A DNA stretch of 64,000 nucleotides, from NCBI GenBank assembly GCA_030734395.1, contig JAUZTG010000029.1:1178001-1242000 (forward strand). Reading direction: 5' to 3'. The DNA comes from Sarocladium kiliense. Its lineage: Eukaryota; Ascomycota; Sordariomycetes; Hypocreales; Sarocladiaceae. This document shows positions 57,201 to 64,000 of this stretch, piece by piece. The translations under genes and the position numbers were made by a program. Under the pieces are notes generated by a model. It was not told the origin of the DNA. It saw nothing but the letters and a program-made list of their open reading frames with translations, and did no database searches. How positions within the stretch are numbered: position 1 is the stretch's first letter; every line of letters begins with the position of its first letter.

Positions 57201-58050
57201 CGGCCCTTGGGTCGTTGCATCGTGCTTTCCCTGCCATGGTTTCGTTGCAGTGGCGCGGCAGCGACTACGGAGCGCAGCACAGTGGTTTCAATAGACAGGG
57301 CAGGTGCATCCTGGGAGTCAGATGCAGCTTCCGTTCCTGTTCCAGCATCCCCGATCCATCTCGGTGCCACTGTGACAGCTCGGGCCCTGGCTTGCAGCTG
57401 TGCAAGGTGACGGCGAGTGGAGATGTCGCCTATTTGAAATTTGCCTTGTGCTATAAGAGGATGGGAGACTCTTCACTGCGAGGAGGAGCCTGTGAGAGGA
57501 GGCATACATATCGGGGGTCGAATTGTGCTGTGCACTGCAAATTCAATCGAGTCTGAATACCTGCATAGGAAGTCTTTTTAATGGATGGATGGGAAGGTAG
57601 GTACGAGGTGGCGGAGACAGATCAGCAATGAAACTGGAACCAAGATGGACCAGCCAGATGCAGGGCATGCAAGTGCGAAGGACCAATCCAATGGCAGGGG
57701 TTCATTGTGATATCCAAAGGCTTGCCAATGCTTACCATGGTCTTCAAGGCTAAAGTACAGCCAGGCCGAAGACTCGAGAACGATAGAGAGAGGGCAATGC
57801 ACGACACAGCACATGACGTGCTGCTTGCTCACTGCAGCTTTAGCAATCGGACAAATCTTCAGTGCATGCATGCGGCCCCTGAAGCTGGTCGCGGCCGAGG
57901 TGGCCTGTAGCTTAGGATCAACACAACAACACGTGGAAAGGGGAGTCGAGGCCAATCGACACAATAATAAACAAGCTCTGAGCAAGGCTGCGATAGATAG
58001 GGGTTTGACGTCTTATAGAAGGACGTGGTGTCTGTCCTTGAGGTCTTGCC
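48238..58050. other. 9.8-kb gene-poor stretch
   Basis: I read all six frames and found no ORF with a recognisable domain, consistent codon bias or plausible splice chain. The longest open frames (for instance 54923-55507 + and 55365-54904 -) overlap on opposite strands and match nothing. Base composition is similar to the coding parts, without the AT-richness of RIP-mutated repeats. No long terminal repeats or transposase motifs were seen. It could hold the distal regulatory DNA of the cyclin gene or non-coding transcripts. Confidence 0.45.
53469..53480. repeat. Poly-A tract
   Basis: Homopolymer of about 12 A inside the gene-poor stretch. Confidence 0.8.
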
Positions 58051-61000
58051 AATTTGGATATCTCAAGAAGTGTCTCCTGTCTCTGTGACTTAACTGTCTC
58101 TCACTGTTCATCCAAGTTGCACAAATCCACTTCTGACCGTCATCCTCCGTCACGCTGCATTTGCGGGGTCCCTCCACCAGCAAAAAAAAAAAGCCCAGCA
58201 CTTGCACAAACCAGAGCTCCATCAAGAGGAACTGCACTGGACTGAGAACCCGCCGGCAAGACACCGCCAACGTGGCCATCAAACCGGACTACATCTTGCC
58301 TTGCTTCGAGGCCAATTCCCGACGTCTGTGCCCCTACTGCTGTTTTTACTGTGAGTCTGAGATTTGTCTCGTCTTTCTTCTATCGTGCCTCCTTTCCTAC
58401 TGGGTCCATGCATCAATTCGAAATCTCGCCAGTTTGCTTCTTCCTGATCGGCGCCAATTTCACGTGCAGACAGTGGGTGCCAGTAGTTCTCCTCCACTGC
58501 CCGACACGCGAAGTCGCGGTGGTGTCGCGCGTCCTGGCGTCCATCATCATTCACTACCAGTCCCTCACTGGCCACCAGGTGCTGCACACTCCCCCCCTGC
58601 CAGCACCTGATCGGAGTGGTGAGGTAAGGTGAGGTGAGAGCGGGACCCCCAGCCTCCTCACCTCATCCTCCACTATTTGCTGCGGCACCTCTTGTGAGCT
58701 ACGAGTACTACTGCTGCAAACCACTGCCAGCGCACCACCACCACCACCACACACACCCACTGGCAGGGCTGGGCCTGGTTCGGGCAGCTGGTCGTCTCTG
58801 CACTGTCACTGGCCAGCTTCGGCTCCCGCTATGGAAGCATCTGCAAGCATCAGCATCATGGATGCCTTCTCTTCTGCACAAAATGCACAACACGACCAGG
58901 GGGTCCCCGCTGCCACTCAGCTGGGCTTTCGCGTCCGTCCGCGCACACCATCCATCCAATCCACCCACAGTCCTCCATTGGAAGCTGCCACAGCACTACC
59001 TTGCGCCTATCATGGGCCTGTATTACCTGAGCGCTGCAACTTGAGCTCCTCCCATCTCACACAGCCTTGATCTGCCTCCATCTCATCACACCTCACCTCC
59101 ACCCCTCCCCCCCGGCCCCAAGACCACGCCAACGCTGTCCATGGCCCTGTTCCTTGTCTCCTCTCACCCGCACCACCACCATCCACTCAGCGCCGTCTGA
59201 GGAGCCGTCCGTCTGAGAGGAGGAGCCGTCTGGTGCAGGTGTAGGCTGTGGACAGACGCCAGTCGTATGCAGCACCATCCGTCCTCTGGTCAGCCTGAGA
59301 GGGGCCTGTCCTGTTAAAACTACTCGTTCCGCGCCTCTCCTCCAGTCCTTTCGACTCTTCTCCATCCTCCTCCTACTCTTTATCCCACCTCCTCCCCTTT
59401 CCTTTTCCTTTTCCTCCTCTTCTCCTCTCCCGAGCCATTCATTCCCAAAGTTTCCGAAATCCTTTCTCATCCTGACTCGACGGCAGGTTGACACGGAGCC
59501 CAGGATCCAACGGGTTTGAATTAGGGACCGACGACTCCAATTCCTCCCTTGGTTGGTCGACGAACGCCCTCCTTCTCCTCCGCCCTTTTCTCCCCCCACA
59601 ACTCGCCAGGTTTAAACCTTCCCGGCTCTTGATTACAGGTCATTGCTATAAAGCTTTCGACTTGTCTTCCAGACGCGGCTCGATCGACTGAAACGGGTAA
59701 AGAAAGTGAATCAAGAACACCTTGGCTGGTATTTCACTTCTCCAACCAATCGTACTATCGTCCGCCCTCATTTCTCGGCTGCTCGAATTCTAGCTCGTAA
59801 TTCCTAGCTTCTCCAGTGCAGGAATTCCAGTATTCGCCGCTTCGCCGCTCCCTTGGCCTCGTCCTTCCCCCTTCGAACGAAAGACTCCATCGTCTTCCCG
59901 AGACCGATCCACCGAGACACCAGTTCCTGTGTCTCGCTGTCCTCTCAATACATTCCTCACCTGCCAATCAGCTCTTCGCGAGGGATTCTTCAGGTCTCTC
60001 GTCCCGTGCTGTCAGAAGGTGAAGAATCAGTCCACCCTTGGCTGCCCATCTACGCGTGTTCGAGCTTGTGCGTAGAGGCAATTCGACTCTACCCGTCTAT
60101 CTCGACCCTACATGCAGCCGTCACAGTCGCACCTCTAGGTGACTGACTCCCTCTCCCCCCCTCTCTCGTCCAGCGTTTGGTGCTCAGAAGGTATGTCGAT
60201 ATCGTTTAATTTTAGCTCTTTTCTCACCCAAAGGGTGAAGAACACCAGCCTTGCAGGGACTCATGCTGATTTATTGGCCTCGTCTCCCTTCTGCAGTTGC
60301 ATACCGGACCTCTCCGCATATCTCACCTTCTCCACCGTCGCGCTCGACAACGAGTCCTGAGTGCCTGAGTATCGACCTTGTGGGAGACGTTAGCTCGTTG
60401 TTCCCACCGATTCTCTGGACCAGTGTCTCATCGCATCTTGCCTGTCTCTCAGCTCCTGTTAGACAGCTGTAGCGGTACGTGGTGGCCTGTTTCCTCATTC
60501 TTGCTCGAATCTCCATACCAGTCGGTGCCCATAATTCGGCCCTCCTCGGAGGCACGCACTCAAGGGCGGCTGTCGACTCGCGCTCGCACGCTGCTGCCCC
60601 TGAGCCGCTCGCGTGGCACTGGATTCCAGCGGCTGGTGGCGTTCATCGACTTTACTCAAAACTGCATATTCTGGAGCTTGGCTAATGTGCCTGCATATTC
60701 TACAGACCCCCAATCGACCTCGTCCCTTATACAGGCCCTTCTCCGGGTCCCTTTTTCTTATCTCCACGCAGCATTCGTCTCCTCCATGGTTCCGGATTCC
60801 ATCCCAGCCACAGTCACTCTTTCCAATTAATCTTCACTACGCTCATTAATAGTTTAATACCCTAATTCCTCGGTGCATCGCACTCCTTGCCTTGAATTCA
60901 GCATCCCGGCATACACTCTTTCAACAAACTCGGTCTTCGACCCAAGATTCCTGGGGAAGCTTAACAGTCACTCCTTGACTACAACCACTCATCAGTCGAC

Positions 61001-61077
61001 CTTTTCTTCGACTTTCATATACTCGCCCTCCTCGCTCAACTTCTTCCGAGGTTTCTTCCATCCTTCCCACCGCAACC
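58051..61077 (+). promoter_or_regulatory. Probable long 5' leader/promoter of the G1 cyclin gene
   Basis: The + strand becomes strongly pyrimidine-rich, most clearly between 59,050 and 61,070, with intron-like donors (GTATGT at 60,191; GTACGT at 60,476) and several upstream ATGs, then ends CCGCAACCATGG. G1 cyclin genes of fungi often have long leaders with upstream ORFs that couple translation to growth. That the whole segment is transcribed is inference. Confidence 0.45.
58733..58750. repeat. (CAC)n microsatellite
   Basis: Six CAC units in the cyclin upstream region. Confidence 0.85.
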
Positions 61078-62317
61078 ATGGCCTACTCACAACACGATCA
61101 CACCTTCTTCGTTGAGTCGGACGAGCCGCTCCACACGAAGCTCAGTGCCCGCGATGCCGCAAAGATGATTGCACGAACCAGGCAAGATGTCATCGCCGGC
61201 GAGCTGTCAAGATTAGCCGGAGAGGAGTACCTTGAGGATATCATGGAGCACATGAAGCACATGGAGGTCGGTCATTGCTGAACATGGCACCATGGATTGA
61301 CCTTGCCCGCTGACCTATCTTACCATGCAGATCGAGACTTTGCCTGATGCCAATTTGATTGACATGCAGCGCGAGATTCAATGGTTTATGCGCCCGTATC
61401 TCATCGACTTCCTCATCGAGGCTCACGCCGCTTTCACTCTCCTTCCCGAGACACTCTTCCTTACCGTCAACCTGCTCGACCGCTACTGCTCAAAACGAGT
61501 AGTGTACAAGCAGCACTATCAGCTGGTTGGCTGCGCTGCGCTGCTCATCGCTGCCAAATACGGTGACAAGAAGGATCGTGTTCCTCAGATCCACGAGCTT
61601 AACAACATGTGCTGCGGCCTTTACGATGCAGGCATGTTCACACAGATGGAAATGCACGTGCTCAACACGCTCGAGTGGACCATCGGCCATCCAACCGTCG
61701 ATTTCTTCTCGCAATTAATGGTCATGGAGGAACGCGATAATCACGAGGTTGAGAGCATGGCTGCTTACCTGTGCGAAATCGCCATGTATCACAGGGATTT
61801 CGTCTCGACCAAGCCTTCGACCATGGCCCGCTCATCCCTTGCCCTCGCCCGTGCCATTCTTGGTCGTTCAGAGGTGACCGAGGGAGAGTGGGATCAGGCA
61901 GACGACCTCACTGTGCTCACGCTTTCCCAGCACCTGCACCAGCCGTCCGCAACACTCGCACGCAAGTACTCTTCATCCAACTACAGCCGCGTCGCTCAGA
62001 AGCTTGCCGACTTCATGGCTCAGCAGGCCGCTATTGCCCGCCGTAATGCCCAACCCCCAACGCCACCGGTCATCGAGGCCACAAAGCAGGCCAGCATCTA
62101 CAGCACACCACAAAAAGGTCACGGTGCCGTTGCAGGTTTTGATGGGTACCTAACTCCGCCGATCACTCCCGACGGGGCTTCTTTCACGGGAGGTCAACAA
62201 CAATCATACCCTCTCCCATCAAAGTGCCCAACGACGCCAACGCCACAACAAGGCCACTCGGCTTACGCACAACACGTGCAACAATATGCCGGCTTTGTAC
62301 ATCACCACAGCCGATAA
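61078..62317 (+). CDS. G1/S cyclin, Cln3/Puc1-like
   Basis: Model: join(61078..61266, 61331..62317), 391 aa. A cyclin partner of the main cell-cycle CDK, acting at the G1/S decision. The cyclin box (about 75-210) contains IQWFMRPYLIDFLIEAH, LPETLFLTVNLLDRYCSKR, QLVGCAALLIAAKYGDKK and EMHVLNTLEWTIGHPT, the usual cyclin-N fold. A second, weaker cyclin-C-like half (MAAYLCEIAMYHRDFV ...) follows. The C-terminal 90 residues are Gln/Pro/Thr-rich with several TP sites (TPPV, TPQK, TPPITP, TPTP) that could be CDK targets or degradation signals. The single intron is phase 0. The start has a CAACCATGG context. The exceptionally long non-coding upstream DNA suggests complex transcriptional or translational control. 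Confidence 0.9.
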
Positions 62318-64000
62318 GGCTGAAGCGAGCCAGCCTCGCGGCTGGCATTGCTACCACCAAGGTCGAGCGGAACGCCTGCTGACACCGTCGACATGCGTTG
62401 GCATGGCGGATACTCGGCCTTGGTTAACCCAACACATCCAAAACATCCCCGGGAGATGCCGCCACCACAGTGGCCGACAGAATGAACATCCCGTCTTTTT
62501 CCAATCTATGTCATGGCATTTAGCGACTGCGTTTGATTTTTTCTGCAACCATGTTTTACTTTATCCAATCAGCACGTCTTTTCGGCACCAAAAAAAGAAT
62601 CAACCCGGCAAAAGCGGATCATACCCCAACCATTTCTTCCTGGAATTCTTCATTTTCTTTCTTCGACCTGTTTGTCGTGTGTTCCACAGCTGTGTGTTCG
62701 TCACCCGGACAAACATTGTACATCATCCTCTTCCACTGCGCGCATAGCGGGCAAGAGAAGAGGCAGAAGCACGAGCAACGAAAAAAAAGGGTTTCACTCG
62801 GGAACGGATACTGGCATCGAGAGCTACGTCGTCCGCACCCCGATAGTGAAGGACGTTTTTGTGATTTGATGGAAGAGAGCACACGCATTGCTTTTTCCCT
62901 GGACCAAAAAGGGGCACTCAAGTGTGGTGGACGGAACACAGCATGGGGCCAGCCTTGTGATGGAAGGGAAGGAACCACGAAAGATTGCAATGTGGCCAGG
63001 GCTTGGGAGACGAACACGGGGCACCCGACTTCCGAGCACGGAGACATGACCTCGCGGAACCAGACATTGCATTGCTATTTACGTGTGTGTTTGAGAGAAA
63101 CGGGGCGACGAAGAGCACATTTCTGGAGAACGGAGTTGACTCCATTCTAATCCGGCGGTGCATCTTCATGTTTGGATGTGACGGGGTTTCGAGGGGCTTC
63201 AGGGAACGACACGATCATGGTGACCAAGGCAAAGGGTGGGCCAGGAAGCAATAATCACCGGGGAGGCTATCTCCCCCGCTGTGGACTGAACCCTCCTCTG
63301 CTCTTGGACACTGCGTCGTTGGACCTGGCCTCGTCTTGTGTGTATAGGTACTAGTGGTAGCTGTGTGTGGCAGGCACCAGACAACAAGAATTAAAATTCT
63401 TACATCTGACAATTTCTCTTCTCCTCGCTTCGCTGTACTGTGAACTTGTGACTTGTCATAAACCTCGTCAACTAATTTGCCTTGGATCCTCAATCTATCG
63501 GATGGGCATTCTTGGCCGTGACAGGGCAACGATGGCAACCACCCAACCCCGGTAATTGACAGACAGAGTCCCAATTGATCGACTGGAACCGTGTTCCCGA
63601 GCAACAGGGAGAGAGACGGCGTTTGCGGGTGGGAGTATCTTAGAGAAAACGCCATAGTTCGCTTATGTCGGGACATTCAATGGCATGTAGTCTAAGGTCA
63701 CTTCATCAAACTCTACTTTTCGTTCTCAATCGCGCAACCCGCGTCTATGTCGCGTAAAGAGGATGCTATAAGCTTGGTGCCCAGCCACCAGCGGCCAAAC
63801 CCCATTATGTCAGACCCCAATGAGTGCGCCAGCTACAATGCAGGTCTGCGGCGAAGAATAAGCACGAAGGCTACGGAAGATGGGCAAATCTGGAAAAGTG
63901 GCAAGGCGATGTTCTCTCAAAACCCGGTTTTCCGGGAAATATGCATGGTTCGTACACGGTGAGCCTGAAGTTAGTCGGCTTCCTGTGTTGGCGGTCGCGT
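62318..64000. other. Cyclin 3' flank, no further gene recognised
   Basis: AT-richer sequence directly after the cyclin stop, probably a long 3' UTR. Later ORFs (for instance 63747-63962 +) are short and without motifs. A gene may begin beyond the right edge. Confidence 0.5.

Noticed and set aside
1..64000. CRISPR arrays, rRNA operons, telomeric repeats
   Set aside because: None seen; the first would not be expected in a fungal nuclear genome.

Overview
The window is nuclear DNA of a filamentous ascomycete (Pezizomycotina). The evidence is short GT-AG introns of about 50-70 nt (branch sites such as CTAAC or CTGAC), CCACCATG-type starts, and typical fungal families: a LaeA-like methyltransferase, a C2H2 factor with a fungal transcription-factor region, an NCS1 permease, Sso1-type syntaxin, a DNAJC11-like protein and a Zrc1-type zinc transporter. 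The species cannot be fixed from the sequence. All splice models below were read by eye and checked only for frame.

Layout. 0-6 kb: 5' part of a LaeA-like methyltransferase (-), one orphan cysteine-rich ORF (-), then about 4 kb of pyrimidine-rich DNA without a recognisable gene. 6-15 kb: a compact accessory block with a GH18 chitinase-like protein (+), NCS1 permease (-), C2H2 transcription factor (+), SMP-30/gluconolactonase-like enzyme (-) and HSL-type esterase (+). Permease/factor and lactonase/esterase form two divergent pairs, which suggests a small co-regulated uptake and hydrolysis module. 16-20.6 kb: an RNase H-like protein and a MUP1-type amino-acid permease.

21-38.7 kb: four diverged copies of one gene family, one on + (21.1-23.3 kb) and three in tandem on - (30.1-38.7 kb), wrapped around a conserved acidic protein, the plasma-membrane syntaxin and a MEMO-family protein. 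Each copy has a helical N-terminus like that of fungal STAND/NLR-type proteins, a WWS-motif linker, a short ankyrin-like segment and a long C-terminal domain ending in MPG-x-W-[VI]-[DE]. No P-loop NTPase is visible. This is the most interesting system in the window.

40-48 kb: an allantoate/nicotinate-type MFS transporter, a CDF zinc transporter and a DNAJC11-like protein. 48.2-61.1 kb: a 12.8-kb stretch with no convincing gene, whose last 3 kb look like the long transcribed leader of the Cln3/Puc1-type G1 cyclin at 61.1-62.3 kb. The rest has no recognisable gene.
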